A stretch of 64,000 nucleotides of DNA from Luzula sylvatica (Eukaryota > Streptophyta > Magnoliopsida > Poales > Juncaceae), in the NCBI GenBank assembly GCA_946800325.1, contig OX326957.1, positions 28,553,054-28,617,053 of the forward strand, in the 5' to 3' direction. The stretch's first letter is position 1. Every line of letters starts with the position of its first letter. Positions 46,801 to 58,865 of the stretch are shown piece by piece. The position numbers were made by a program, and so were the translations under genes. The notes below the pieces were generated by a model, which was not told where the DNA came from, ran no database searches, and saw only the letters and a program-made list of their open reading frames with translations.

Positions 46801-47711
46801 GTGGATACTTCATTTGCTCGTAATATTCGACGGCGTGATTATTACCTCCCGTACCGTCCCAATTTTTCCGGCCGCATAAAACCGTACCGTCGGTTAAATT
46901 CAGCCATAAATTCTCGGTTTTGTCGCATTTCGCGCACTTCCAGCCTGATGGAGGGACCATTACGCCGTTGTTGATTTGTTCGAGGGTCAATGCGTAAGAA
47001 CTCACTTTTTTCTTGTCTGTTGTCCAGGCTGCTAGTTGGTCCCTTTTTGACGAGGATTCGGAGATTATTATCGCATCCACTGCAAGCCTCACCTGAAAAA
47101 GGAAAAAAAAAATTATATATAGTATTTATATTAATAAATAAAATAAAATAAAATAAGGGGGCAAAATGTTCGGTACCTTTTCAGGAAGTTCAACAGATGG
47201 GAAAGGGAGAGAAACAAAATCAGGGAGAATTACTATGTTGTATGTAGATTCATATTCAGGCTCATTATTATCAAATCCACCATCAATACCTATCAAATTC
47301 ATGTTTTATGCAAATTTCAACATTTAAGTTTTATAAAATTGAAAAGAATTGGAAAAGAAAATTGCGCACCAATAGCGAGAAGAGTAGGTTTTTTCAAAGG
47401 ACGATCCTCTGAGACCTGTTTCTTGTGCTGTTGGATGTGTAAATAAACAGGATTTCCAGTTTTCTCGTAGTTCCAGCCGACTAACTCCTTGCTGAACCCG
47501 AGAAACGAGCTCATATCCACATACAAACCTCCTTCTGATCGCTGATCCAAAAATTTCAAAAAAAAACAATCAGAAAAAAGCAATAACGATCGATAAAGAA
47601 GGAAGAAGTTCGTACTGGTGTGTCGAAAGAGATGCAACATTCCTCCTTGTGAATGCGATTCGTCGGCTCCGGGATCCGAACCTTCGCGAGATGTGCACGT
47701 AGGAGCTCCAT
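43846..47711 (-). CDS. UBP14: ubiquitin-specific protease 14 (UBP14, USP5-like)
   Basis: Twenty exons: 47616-47711, 47370-47541, 47177-47289, 46756-47092, 46580-46674, 46377-46510, 46250-46306, 46094-46171, 45951-46005, 45837-45866, 45684-45764, 45406-45604, 45263-45320, 45060-45182, 44891-44979, 44723-44812, 44466-44639, 44286-44401, 44081-44210 and 43846-44018. Sum 2400 bases, 799 residues, close to the roughly 797 of Arabidopsis UBP14. A ZnF-UBP domain (CAKCDKTENLWLNL, CGRKNWDGTGGNNHAVEYY) precedes the Cys box (NLGNSCYMAS), the QQD box (MRQQDALEFFLHL), two UBA domains (EIVGQLASMGFNYLHCQKAA; LVSFGFQEDLARKALKAS) and the His box (HCGHYVAHVL, WVIFNDSKVG). All catalytic positions are intact. 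The family takes apart free ubiquitin chains so they do not clog the proteasome; in Arabidopsis it is essential in embryos and affects endoreduplication. Exon 10 is a 30-base microexon. Confidence 0.97.
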
Positions 47712-48892
47712 TATCAAGCTGGAGAGAAAGAGCTATGAATTATTCTTCTTCCTTGTTGTTTTGAGAGCTAGGGTTTTGTGTTGAAATGAAACGGGTGAGG
47801 AGTCAAGAGTGAAGAAGAAGAAAGGGTTCTGCTAAGGCATAGGATTTTTTCTGTTTTGGCCCTTGAAAATTTTAAATATCGCGAAGTGTTATAAATCAAA
47901 GAAAAAGGCGCAATTTCACGTGTGCCCCGTAAAACATTATAATTTCTCGTACACCTCTCAATAGTCAATATTCAATAATGTGAAATTTGATGAATACCCT
48001 GCAAAGTTCAAAACACTCCCCACGTACTCCAATAAATTGTGGGTATATGTTCATTTCAATCTTCAATTCTATTTTTTTAAGTTAATCGATATTGAATCAA
48101 AAGAATGCATTTCAAACATTTGTTCTACTTTGAAAGACATCGTGTTGCATCAATAGATCTAGATTTCTAATATTAAAAACGAACAAATTTGCGAGTAGTT
48201 TTTTGTGGGCCAGTTTCCGTGATATTATCGGGAGTGACCGAGAAAATAGTCATGACTAAGTTATCATTTGAGATCATGCAAAATATAATTTTGTTTTTGT
48301 GCTTTCACAAATTGTTATTGTTATATGTTTAAGTTATGGAATAAAAAGGATATTTTTGTTCAAACTTTAACCAACTTCGACAAATTAATTTCATTTCAAT
48401 TAAGGCACCATATATTTGGGATGTCCATAGACTCGCATATGTTTCACTCAGGGCCGGTCCGACGATTTTAGAGGTCTTTGACAAAACAAAATATGATGTT
48501 AATTAAATATTAATATTATACTAATTTAACCACAAAAAAATCTCAAATACGAAATTACTTCCAAATATAATAATAAATATTCAATCACTAACAATTATGA
48601 TTTAAATATCGTTCTTTTTGTATTTTTAGAAGCGAATACATCAATTAAGATTTATCAAAATATCAAACGAAAAACACTAAATTATAATTTAATTATTTGA
48701 CAACATAATTAAAATATAATTAAACAATATACAAAGATAAATAGAAGTATTAACCCTTTAGTTGCAAGTTAAAAACTTTGAAGGGCTTATTCGCAAAATT
48801 AGAGAGATTAATTGCAACTTACAATTTACATAATTAAAAACTTCTCTTCTGGCTTCTTCAGCCAAACTATTTCTTTCAAGTTTTTTTTTTTG
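47712..48892. other. UBP14 upstream region and intergenic
   Basis: A purine/pyrimidine-rich leader is seen at 47750-47840. 48449-48490 (AGGGCCGGTCCGACGATTTT) is the end of a known-type dispersed element; a partly inverted counterpart lies at about 51590-51617 (GACCGAGCCTGG). A G tract occupies 48891-48904. No gene. Confidence 0.4.
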
Positions 48893-51168
48893 GGGGGGGG
48901 GGGGATTTCTTTTATATCCTTCCAAGAATCCCTTTAAAATAATTAATAACATATTTATCCTCTCTAAACTCAACTAATATCATATATATCCACTTAAAAT
49001 ATCAAATTTATCCCTGCTGTTTAGTTTTTGTTAAATTTCTGTTAACCAAACTGTTAATCCAGATTTTAAATTTAATTAAAATAACAAACAAAAATACCCT
49101 TTTATTTCACAAAACCTACTAATTGGACCCTCCAATACATGTCTATTCCCTTCTTTCTTTCTTCGTGTAGCTCTCTCCAGTACATACCTCTTCCCCATCG
49201 TAGCTTGTTTTGTCGCTGGCGAAGAAAGGAGATAGGCACCTACGACGACTTCTCGACTGGAGAAGGAGAGTGGAGAAAATGAAGTCTAATGGCGGATATG
49301 GTGGTTGTTGAATGCTACTAATTATACCATGCATGACTAAATCCATGGCGGTCATGGAATATTATTATTGAATCCAAAAAAAAAAAACATTCTAACTTGT
49401 TGCTGATTTTATGGCTGTCACATAATGGTCGAATCTAGAGAATTGGATATTATTTTACCATTTAGGCTAATTTCTAATTAAATTATCATTTGGTTTGTTT
49501 CTTTGTTTTGTTGCCTATCAATTGTTCGAAGAAATGATCGAATAAGAAAATTTGCAAAATCATGTTCAATTGATTTTCGGATTTAATCGGAGACCATACA
49601 TTTGAGCTAAATTTTAATTGCAAAATCATGCCGATATTTTCTTATCTATCTAATTTTTTCCTTACAAGTATTTTGTATTTATGTTAGAGATTGATTCTAG
49701 TTCAACTCTTTGATAAGCTTCAATTAATTGAGATTCAAATTTTGCTGTCAAATTGATCCTGTTTTTTCATTGAATTTTAGGCATTGTTGTATTCTCACAG
49801 AAATATTCAGAATTAAAGTTCTTTTTATTGTTTAACAGTTGGGAAATTGAATCTTAGTCAATTTAAAGGTTCCAATTAATTTGAAATGAAATGAAATCAC
49901 TAAAGCGTATTGATTTTCAACTTGAATCTTGTTTTCAAAATTTATTTATAACATATGTTTTTGGTTCTTTACATTTGTACAGAAAGTTTGCGAGGAGAAA
50001 GCAAGACGTCGAGATATAAGAAAATTACAAGTAAATTAAGCTTTACACTTTAGTTACGTTTTTATCTGTTTTGTTGTATGTGTCGGAGGAGAGTAATGTT
50101 ACATTGGGATTGTTTAGTATCTTGTACCTGTTTGGTGTATCGTGGCAAAATAATGCGAGATTCGGATTGTAAATTTGTGTCTACTTAAATGTTGTATGTT
50201 GTGGAAATAGTTGTTCGGTTTTTTTTTAGTACAACTTGAGTTAGTTTATATATTAATACGAATATTTCAAAGTTTACAATTCCATGTTTACCTAAATCTT
50301 ACCGGTTACCACCGTATACACGAATTCTTGATGTATATACAATACAAGTTTATAATACTAAACCATTTACAATACATACAAAATTCAAGGTATATACAAG
50401 TTCAATCATTCTTGAAACTTTTGATGAACGGCCAAGATGCTCGATAGAAACAGCCAAACAAGCTCGCGAAGAAATGTGTTCTGTCTCTTGTAGTATGGCA
50501 ATAGTTCGTAAGAACCTTAAAGAAGACAAAATCAGATGAAATTATTGCATAATTGAGAAAATTTAAACCTAAGAAGTTCAAAAGAGTAAAGAATAATCAT
50601 ATGAGATAGCTTGGGCATTTCGACAAACATCTAAAGGGCAACTAATAAGAAGTCAAAAAATTAAGAGGAAACTTACAAATTTGCACACTTCAGAGCGATG
50701 TGTTCGGAAGCTCATCGAATTTTACTGGTCTAGAAGAAAGAAGAACCAGAACTGCTAGGGAAAGAGTAGTCGGAATCTTCAGGGAATAGCTTGAACTGAA
50801 ACATCGCTCTCTATTCCGCTCTAATGGCTCCCCTCTATAACACACGACTTCAAGATAACAAGGAAGAGACAGAGAGATGAGAAATTGTGAGACATGGAGA
50901 TGTGCTGGACAACAAGAAGATGTATATTGAGAGAGGGAGAGATCTCGTAAAAGGAGGAGAAAAGGTCGAGATAGAGAGGAGATACTGTAATGTCAAAGGA
51001 GGGGTAAAATAGTAAAATCACATATGTCTCTGTTATATTTAACAGAAAATGTTAATTGGGATAAATTTGATATAAAATGAGTTTAGCAAGGACAAATATG
51101 TTATTACAAATTATAGAGGGATAAATAAGTAATTTAGATGTTAAGAAACGACATGACTGTAATTCCCC
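48893..51168. mobile_element. long-TIR (MULE-like) element, non-autonomous
   Basis: Left 48893-49080 and right 50990-51168 are diverged inverted repeats. Both contain reiterated TTTATCC words, ATCAAATTTATCCC and CTGTTAA. The same end family begins at 62553. The outer ends read GGGGATTTCTTTTATATCC and, on the minus strand, GGGGAATTACAGTCATGTC. The interior (49140-50830) is less AT-rich in patches and may carry captured gene pieces, but I recognise no protein. No 9-bp target duplication was found. Confidence 0.55.
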
Positions 51169-51173
51169 TTTTT

Positions 51174-51430
51174 TGTATGAGTAGTGATGTACATCCCCCC
51201 AACCTACACTTGGAGCCTTGATGACATGGATAAGAATTAACACCTTAAGAATTAACACACCAAAACATGATTTAACACCTTATTTGGGTGTTCAATCATA
51301 AAATAAGATACTAAAAGCGCAAATTAAGATGTTAAATCATGTATTTGTGTGTTAATTCTTGAGGTGTTAATCGTTATCCACGTCATCAAGGCTTGGGGGG
51401 GAGGGGAGTAGGGGATGTACAACATTTTCC
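51174..51430. mobile_element. foldback MITE, about 255 bp
   Basis: The left arm (GATGTACATCCCCCCAAC, CTTGATGACATGGATAAG, AATTAACACCTTAAGAATTA) matches the inverse of the right arm (TAATTCTTGAGGTGTTAATC, TATCCACGTCATCAAGGC, GGGGATGTACAACA). It lies directly beside the right end of the long-TIR element. Confidence 0.75.
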
Positions 51431-52377
51431 TTTTTGTATTTGGGCCGGCCTTGAATAAGTGATATGGATATGGATATACATCTCCGATTGTTCTTTAATT
51501 AATTACAATGATATTGATATACATCCCCAATAATATATACCTATAAAAAAATGGAGCCTTGGATTTTGGTGGGCCTATGACAAATGCCTAATACATACCA
51601 TTACTGGACCGAGCCTGGTTTCACTTCATATTAGTAATTATACCGTCGTTTGATGTAAAATACTTGGGAGGATTTTAAAGAATTTTTGTATTGTCTAGAA
51701 AAATAGAAGTAATGATAAAAATTTGAAGGATATGTGTTTTTCACATGTGTTGTTTGTTGTGGGAGACAAATTGTAAAGTACTTGAAAACGAATTTGATTG
51801 ATTTAATTATAAAATTATTAATTAATAAAATCAATATTATAATAAAATAATTATTTTAATTATAATATATATTAATAGATAAAATATAATTTTCGAATAA
51901 TATCAATGTACATTTAATATTTCTAAATTTTATAATAACATTATTATTATTTAATTGCTAATTTTGTAGTAATTATATTAAAATAATCAAGTAATTATTT
52001 TAATTATAATATATGTTAATAGATAAAATATAATAATATAATAATATAAAAGTATATTTAATATTTTATATAATTATTATATAATTGCTAATATTATAGT
52101 AATTATATTAGAATAATTATATTAATTATAATATATATTAATAGATAAAATATAATATTATAATAATATAAAAGTAAATTTAATATTTTAATATTATTAT
52201 AATTTCTAATATTATAGTAATTATATAAACATAATAAAATAATTATTTTAGTTATAATATATATTAATAGATAAAATGTAATAATATAATAATATAAAAA
52301 TAAATTACGGAAATTATTCACCGATTCCATCCCGAAATTATTTTTATGATAAAAATAAAGTGGGACCTACATACTAA
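51431..52377. repeat. AT-rich repeats, period about 125 bp
   Basis: From about 51820 to 52310 a unit recurs with words TAATTATATTAAAATAAT, TTATAATATATATTAATAGA and AAAATATAATAATATAA at about 51860, 52000, 52125 and 52250. These are three to four diverged tandem copies. No gene. Confidence 0.55.
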
Positions 52378-52650
52378 CATTAATAAATGAGGGCATATAC
52401 TATGCCACCAGATGTCAACACAACATCCTCAATTCTCTAATTAACTCACTTAATTAACTTATGAATTAACACATGTAAATTGATTTAACCCACTTAACGT
52501 GATAATTAACATCTATATGGATTAACAAATGATAATTAATATTTAAAAATTATTAATTCAGTGTTTTTATGAATTGGAATGTTAATTAAGTGAGTTAATT
52601 AGGAAATTGAGGATGTTGTGTTTGAAATCTGATAGCAACGTAGAATTTCC
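52378..52650. mobile_element. foldback MITE
   Basis: The left part (ACACAACATCCTCAATTCTC, TAATTAACTCACTTAATTAA) mirrors the right (TTAATTAAGTGAGTTAATTA, GGAAATTGAGGATGTTGTGT). AT-rich centre, no ORF. Confidence 0.7.
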
Positions 52651-52725
52651 CTTAATAAATTTACACAACCCAACTTGCTCAATAAACACACTCAATAAGG
52701 ACCTGATAACTTAACATTATGACGA

Positions 52726-52900
52726 CCACCAACGCATGTAGCGTCATGGATGGTATAGGGGCTACTACACATGGGACCTGGGTTCGAACCCGGTCAGGAA
52801 CAAGGGCAAAAAAACTGGGTAGTCCAGTAAGGTAGGGTAGGGGGTAGGGGGTAGGGGGGGGGGGGGGCCTACGGGCTATAAGTTTAAAAAAAAAAAAACT
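52726..52900 (+). mobile_element. tRNA-derived SINE
   Basis: An RNA polymerase III box A-like TAGCGTCATGG (52739-52749) is followed 30-40 bases later by a perfect box B GGTTCGAACCC (52781-52791). G-rich variable sequence and a 3' A tract (52886-52898) follow. TATGACGA occurs at 52718-52725 and again at 52908-52915, a possible target duplication, although nine bases separate it from the tail. The head cannot fold as a full tRNA, so it is not a tRNA gene. Confidence 0.65.
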
Positions 52901-52950
52901 ACGACGCTATGACGATGACAGGGGAGAACCATCTCGTCGACTGCTCCTGA

Positions 52951-53148
52951 TTAATTCTTCACAACCAATTTATTTTCGAATTTACCTTCTTCACAAGCCA
53001 GTTTTGCTAATTTATCTTTGAATTCATCTTCTTCACAGTCAAAATTGACAGTCGTGAAACCCTTTGAATCATGAAATTGAAGGTTGTAAATCTTCCAGTC
53101 ACGAGGCCCTTTGGATCGAGAAACCCTCCCCACCAGTACCTCTGTCAA
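52951..53148 (-). CDS. hypothetical short ORF
   Basis: 65 residues with balanced composition, unlike the AT-biased chance frames nearby. It has a charged C-terminal part (FDCEEDEFKDKLAKLACEEG). I do not recognise it. The FDCEEDEFKDKLAKLACEEGKFENKL segment contains an internal near-repeat. It could be a gene fragment or an exon. Low certainty. Confidence 0.2.
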   Translation of the reverse strand: MTEVLVGRVSRSKGPRDWKIYNLQFHDSKGFTTVNFDCEEDEFKDKLAKLACEEGKFENKLVVKN

Positions 53149-53399
53149 GTGCTAAAATTGATAAAAGAAATCTATTCAAGGTTTTAATTTTTCAATTCTA
53201 TTATTTGTTTTATTTTTCAGAGTTAATTTGAAGAGTCAGTTGATAAACTGTCCGGTTAACAAAGCCTGTAAACGAAGAGCTAAAACGTCACCTTGGAATC
53301 AATTCAAGTTGTGAAATTGCAGGATCAGTGAATCGTCATTTACCATTAAGAGGAAAATGGGTTAATTTGAAGAGTTAAATCATGATAAAATACCAATTC

Positions 53400-53711
53400 A
53401 TATGGTAAGTCACGTGAAAGGGAATTAGTAGTGGAATTGGATCTTGAGATTCTTCAAATACAAATTTTTTGTTTGGATCCTAGAATTAGAAAAGGAATTA
53501 AATGGTCCAGCATCTCATTATTCCATTTTAATGGTAAATTTCAATTCCAAAAAAAGTTGGAGTGCTAAAGCGGAGCATCTTGCTCTAATTATTTAATCAA
53601 TAATTAATATTATAATTTGATCATAATTGTATTAATATTATAATTAACATTACAATAATATTATAATTAATAATATTTAACAAAATAATAATAATATTAA
53701 TACTATTTAAC

Positions 53712-53744
<33 letters not shown>

Positions 53745-54426
53745 TTAATATTAATACTAATATCAATATTAATATATTAATTTTAATATTAATAATTAAT
53801 ATTATTATTAATATTAATATTAATATAATATATTTACATTAATATGTTAATATTATTTTAATATATTTATATAAATATTAAAATATTATTATTATTATTA
53901 ATATAATCTATTAACAATAATATAATAAACTATTAATATTAGAATATATTATTACTATTAATATACTATTAATTAATAATACAATAATATTATATTTAAT
54001 ATTAATATTAAAATGTTAATATTATTTTAATATATTTATATAAATATTAATATATTAATATTATTTTTCATAGAATTTATTAATAATAATATGTTAAAAT
54101 ATCAATATTAGAATATAAATAATATTATTAATATTACTATATTAACAATATTAATATTAATATTAGTATTACCATATTTACAATATTAGTATTAGTATTA
54201 TTATAATATATTTATAATATTTTAATAGTAATATTAATATTAGTATTATTATAATATATGATAATATTATTAAAATTAGTACTATAATATTATGATAATT
54301 TTATATTGCAATAATGTTATATTATAATCATATTATTAAATTTTTCAAACCAATTTTATTATAATAATAATAATAAAATATAATAATAACAACAACAACA
54401 ATAATAATAATAATAATATTATAATA

Positions 54427-54464
<38 letters not shown>

Positions 54465-54701
54465 TCTTAATATTACGATAATACTATTATATCGTATTAA
54501 TTTTAAATAAACATTAGTTTTACATTTTCAATAACGAAATTCCAAAATTTTATAAACAACCAAACATAAAATTATATTTTTCATAATCTTATAATTTAAG
54601 CGTCCAAACAAACTGTGAAATTACTAATTTCTGAACTTTTTACTCCTCCACCTTATAATCCGATTCCACTCTACTAATTCCGTTTACCAAACAGCCCCTT
54701 A
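53400..54701. repeat. AT-repeat-filled element interrupting an ORF
   Basis: The right end on the minus strand reads AAGGGGCTGTTTGGTAAACGG, then AATTAGTAGAGTGGAATC, a common MITE-type end. The part at 54600-54690 also occurs inverted at 8187-8280. The inside is 0.9 kb of ATT/AAT repeats (53590-54500). The left end is poorly defined. Confidence 0.5.
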
Positions 54702-54942
54702 AAGAAATTTGAACGACCCCATGATTCGATATCTGATGAGTATCTAACTCTAATTTCGTCCAAATTAACGAAATTGACACGTTGTTAAATCCAATCTTGC
54801 TAGCAAATTTTTGAAATTGAGGATATATCTTTGAAGGGGCATAAAGGCCACGGTCCAAATTGAGAATATATGTTGCAAGTTCTTTCCATTCAATTCTAGT
54901 TAATCTGGGCCTAGTCGGCAACTCTTCTATCATGAATGTCAA
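54702..54942 (-). CDS. hypothetical ORF, truncated by repeat
   Basis: About 80 residues of ordinary protein composition (ELPTRPRLTRIEWKELATYI, YAPSKIYPQFQKFASKIGFN). The frame then runs into the repeat end at 54701. I do not recognise the family. It may be a gene fragment cut by the element, or a chance frame. Confidence 0.25.
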
Positions 54943-57027
54943 TTCAACTCTTGACTTAAAAGATAATTAACTCTTCTTAATTATCTTTATCTACATATTT
55001 TTTATTTTTCTCCCCATTTTTTCATGTTTTATGCATCCAAATTTGATATACTTTTTTTTTTGTTGTTGCAAATTTAAAAAAGATTTGTATTCAAGTAAAA
55101 ATAGCTTAAAAATATTATTTAAAGACGTCGTGATATTTTTGCCACATGCTTCCCGAAACACGGGACCGGTCCTGAGAGTGAACTAAGACTTTATTACAGA
55201 TGGTATTTATTTGCATTAGATTTGTAGGCACATGCCGAAGAAAACTAAAATTTGATTACAGATCATGAATACTTGCACGTGGTTAATGTCTTTTGTGTCA
55301 AGTGAAAGGAACTAATACATGATTACGGATCATTAATATTTACATGAGATTCATTGACGTATATCAAATGAAATTTTCAATAATAAGAACAAGTGACGGA
55401 TTTTGCCAGAGTTTTTTGGCGCGGCAAACAAAATACAGCTTCTGAAATAACATGTACAAAAAAAATTGGAGGGTCGGAGGCACATTAAATTTTACACTGT
55501 TATACTGACAAAAAATAACGAATTTGATTAAAAGTAAATAATTATATAACACCGCTACGAACAGCTTAATATATGTGTTTTGTGTTATAGCAGTCTGATA
55601 TAGCACAATAGCTAAACAAAACACTACAAAACTAAAATAACAACACAACATTTACTTATAGCTTATCTCTTACAATTGTCACTTAACAAATTGATTAGAA
55701 GTATGGACATTGTTTTGAGATAATCAAAGAACCGAAAATTTTAAACCAACAAAAAATAGTATAATTAAAGTAAAATTTCTACAAATCATAATTCTTGCAG
55801 TTTACTGGTAGAACAATTATTTATCTTGTGATAGGTCATGAGATCGAGTCTATACAAACTATAATTTTATTTTATTTTCTCCAAAAAATAGTGAAAATAG
55901 GAGAAAAAATTGGTCTAACGAAATTTGAACCTTGGATATATAAGAGAAAAAAACAAGAACTTTAACCAATAAGCCACACAATTACATTGGACATGTTTGT
56001 ATTTTTTAAGAATTAATTTAAAAGGTCTTTGTAAATTTGGCTTCGAGTCCTTAAAATATTTGGACCGCCATGTTGTCGTTAGTCGCGTTGTAATCCTCAT
56101 CAACTCCGACAACTTGATAAAATCACGAGAGAAAGACAAATAATGGGTCGGTCCAACTTGATAAGATTAAAAAAAAATTGTGACCTGGGTTTAAAAAATG
56201 GTCCGGTCTAAACCAACCAAAATTTATTTATATCAGTTTAGAAAAACGAGTAAATAAAGAAGTATCGGTGATTCTCCATCCATTAATATCGATGAAACAT
56301 TAACCCACAATTTATCACCACATATGGAGAGGACCATCGAGATTTATCCATTTACTCGTTCTTATCATATCAGTTTGTATATATGATTTTTTGAGAAAAA
56401 TAGAGCAGGATATGTCCTATTTCTATTATTTTATTAATATTAAAATCCTTTATACATTTACAATTAGAATTTGAGGGTATTTGCCCTAGTCTAAAAAAAT
56501 TACTACTCCTAAATACAGTTTATATATATAATAACCATGATATTTAGAAACTTTCTGGAGAGGGACGGAGACCAGAACAAAACTGTCGAGTGGGATGTCA
56601 ATGTCGAGTTTTTTTTATGAGTTGTGGAGACTTTATCCAATTTATGTTATAATTTTTATGACGAACCAACTAATCATTGATTGTAAATAATTTTTTAATC
56701 CTAAAATATTTTTTAAATCAATAGATCTACTAAAATTTAATAGCATCAAATGATAAAAAATATTATTTTAATTGATTTGCTATCCAGATAAAACAGCTCG
56801 TTCAAAAACTTGGAAACCAAATCCCACATCAGAAGCATGCCTATCCAAATTTTTTTTATTTTTTTTCGACAATAATTGCCCGTGGTGGGCAACTGGGCAT
56901 GTGTATCCAATTCAAACACAACAAAAAACGTGTCCCCCCCCCCCCCCCCCCCCATTCTTGTTACAGAAAATAAAAAAAAAGTCCACTCAAAACCCTTCCA
57001 ATCTCTTCCAGGCTTCCAGCACCTTCT

Positions 57028-57034
<7 letters not shown>
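54943..57034. other. intergenic; possible old SINE-like segments
   Basis: No supported gene. On the minus strand 56000-55915 has a TGGCTTATTGGTTAAAG box A-like word and GGTTCAAATTTC, similar to box B; on the plus strand 55800-55860 has a weaker pair. A poly(C) run occupies 56935-56953. A (CT)n tract (57035-57061) follows, inside the likely 5' UTR of the next gene. Confidence 0.35.

Positions 57035-57061
<27 letters not shown>
57035..57061 (+). repeat. (CT)n tract in 5' leader
   Basis: CT dinucleotides about 40 bases before the ATG of the universal stress protein. Such pyrimidine tracts are common near plant transcription starts. Confidence 0.7.
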
Positions 57062-57065
<4 letters not shown>

Positions 57066-57098
57066 TGACGATCGACCAAACCTAAAAACCCTAACTCA

Positions 57099-58202
57099 AT
57101 GGATTCCAGCTCCGTCGCGGGCCACCGTCGAATCGGAATCGCCGTCGATCTGAGCGATGAAAGCGCGTATGCACTCCGCTGGGCTGTGGATAACTATCTC
57201 CGACCCGGCGATTCCGTCATTCTACTCCACGTCCGTCCTACCTCCGGCCTATACGGCGCCGATTGGGGCTCCGTAGATGCTTCTGTAGATCCTTCCGACG
57301 ATCCTTCCGACGAGACTGCTCAAAAGCGTGAGGGAGATTTCGATGTGTTTACCTCCGGCAAGGCAGAAGATCTCGCACAGCCACTTGTAGATGCTAAGAT
57401 CCCGTTCAAGATCCATGTCGTGAAGGATCACGACATGAAGGAGAGATTGTGCCTTGAGATCGAGAGACTCGGGCCTAACGCCGTGATCATGGGAAGTAGA
57501 GGAATTGGGGCGATTAGAAAAGCTGCGAAGGGGAGATTGGGGAGTGTGAGTGATTACTGTGTTCATCATTGTGTTTGTCCTGTCATTGTTGTGAGATACC
57601 CTGAGGATGCGGCTGCTGGTGTGGCGGGTCAGACGGTTTCAGAGGCAGATGTTAAAGGTCAGTTCTTTTTTATGACTTATTTCATTAATATTGTCAATAA
57701 TAGTACAAAATTATAAAACTAGCTTTCAATTTCATGATCGCATAATTGCCCTTTGCATAACATGAGTAGATAAGCTTAACAATTATTGGCTATAAGGATA
57801 AGGGGACAATCTTGTATGATTCTACAAATAATACAATTTTGTAGGACAATGCTAACGAACAATCCAAAACAGATCGAATCAGAAAAACCTATTAATATAT
57901 TTAAATAAAAACAAAATAACCAAGGAAAAATCATGGCTATACACAATTAGGGAGAGAGAAATTAGGAAAATACCATTTTCGTCCTTTGAGAAGGCGGAGT
58001 GGATTAATTGTCTCAGTTTCTAAATCGGAATCAATTTAGACAATTTAATCATGGTTAAGAATGGATTAAAACTTGGTTTGTCTAAAATGAATTATTAGTA
58101 ATGTATTGTATATATTAGGTGATAAGTTTATATTTATTGAAATGGTAAATTTCATTGTATAAGTTTTATAACGATCTCATTTTTTTCCTTTCAGATGCGT
58201 GA
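57099..58202 (+). CDS. universal stress protein, PHOS32-like
   Basis: Two exons: 57099-57657, and an 8-base final exon 58195-58202 (AT GCG TGA) that completes the frame, giving 188 residues ending ...VKDA. A single UspA domain fills residues about 10-175. RRIGIAVDLSDESAYALRWA, PGDSVILLHVRPTS and the nucleotide-binding loop MGSRGIGAIRKAAKGRLGSV are followed by SDYCVHHCVCPVIVVRYPED. The GRL insertion in the ATP loop and the CVHHCVCP motif are typical of the PHOS32/PHOS34 group, whose members bind nucleotide and are phosphorylated after elicitor treatment. Without the intron the frame would read on into unrelated residues to a stop at 57716, so the spliced end is preferred. Confidence 0.9.
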
Positions 58203-58568
58203 ATGTGAGTTTGTCCCTTCATCCTTTGTTTATTACCAGGTAATTATAATTACCATTAAAAAGATAATTAATACTAATTGATATATTCAATAACATATTC
58301 TCCCCAATTATAGGCGGAACGAGAAAATGAAATTGTGGGCATGACTTTTTATTTACATTATGTAATTTAAGAGTAGTTAACTGAGTTTGTGTGTTTAATC
58401 AAATCATTAGCACTATAAAAAAAATATCGTGATGTTGTACGATGCGTGCAATTTGAAATCATTTGCTTTGAAATTAAAATCCATCAAAACTCTTGAATCT
58501 ACAAAAGCAAACAATAATATTACAGTTCGTCCTATCAATACATAATATTAACCCAATAAGCTCTTGCT
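58203..58568. other. intergenic, 3' flank of USP gene
   Basis: No gene. Contains the likely USP 3' UTR. May contain a short exon on the minus strand (see 60377-60619). Confidence 0.35.
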
Positions 58569-58573
58569 ATCAC

Positions 58574-58865
58574 TATTAGAAGATTAAATGGAGGTGTCCA
58601 TTGATAATGCAATGGAGATAGTTAACTAAAATTAGTTAGTGTTAATAATGTTGTTAGTGGGTTTAGAATGGATGGCTAAGATTAGATTAGTTTGTGTGTG
58701 ATTTAGACTAAAGTTTAGACTAGTATAAATAGAGATGTAATCTCTTCATGTAATTCAAACAAGATAATTAATCAAACCATTTTATCTTGTCTTCAATATC
58801 TCTTTCTCTCTTCAATTTATCTATCTTCTTAATATATTCTTAATCCATCTTTATCATATTTAACA
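58574..58865 (+). repeat. 5' LTR
   Basis: 292 bp. Contains TATAAATA (in AGTATAAATAGAGATG) and a CT-rich R region. It differs from the 3' LTR by a short insertion and a few substitutions, suggesting recent insertion. Confidence 0.93.

Noticed and set aside
52781..52791. GGTTCGAACCC as a tRNA gene
   Set aside because: Only the box A/B pair is tRNA-like. Acceptor and anticodon arms cannot be formed and an A tail follows, so it is a SINE.
56935..56953. Poly(C) run as a structured element
   Set aside because: A single homopolymer with no repeated G/C-tract pattern to support a four-stranded structure.
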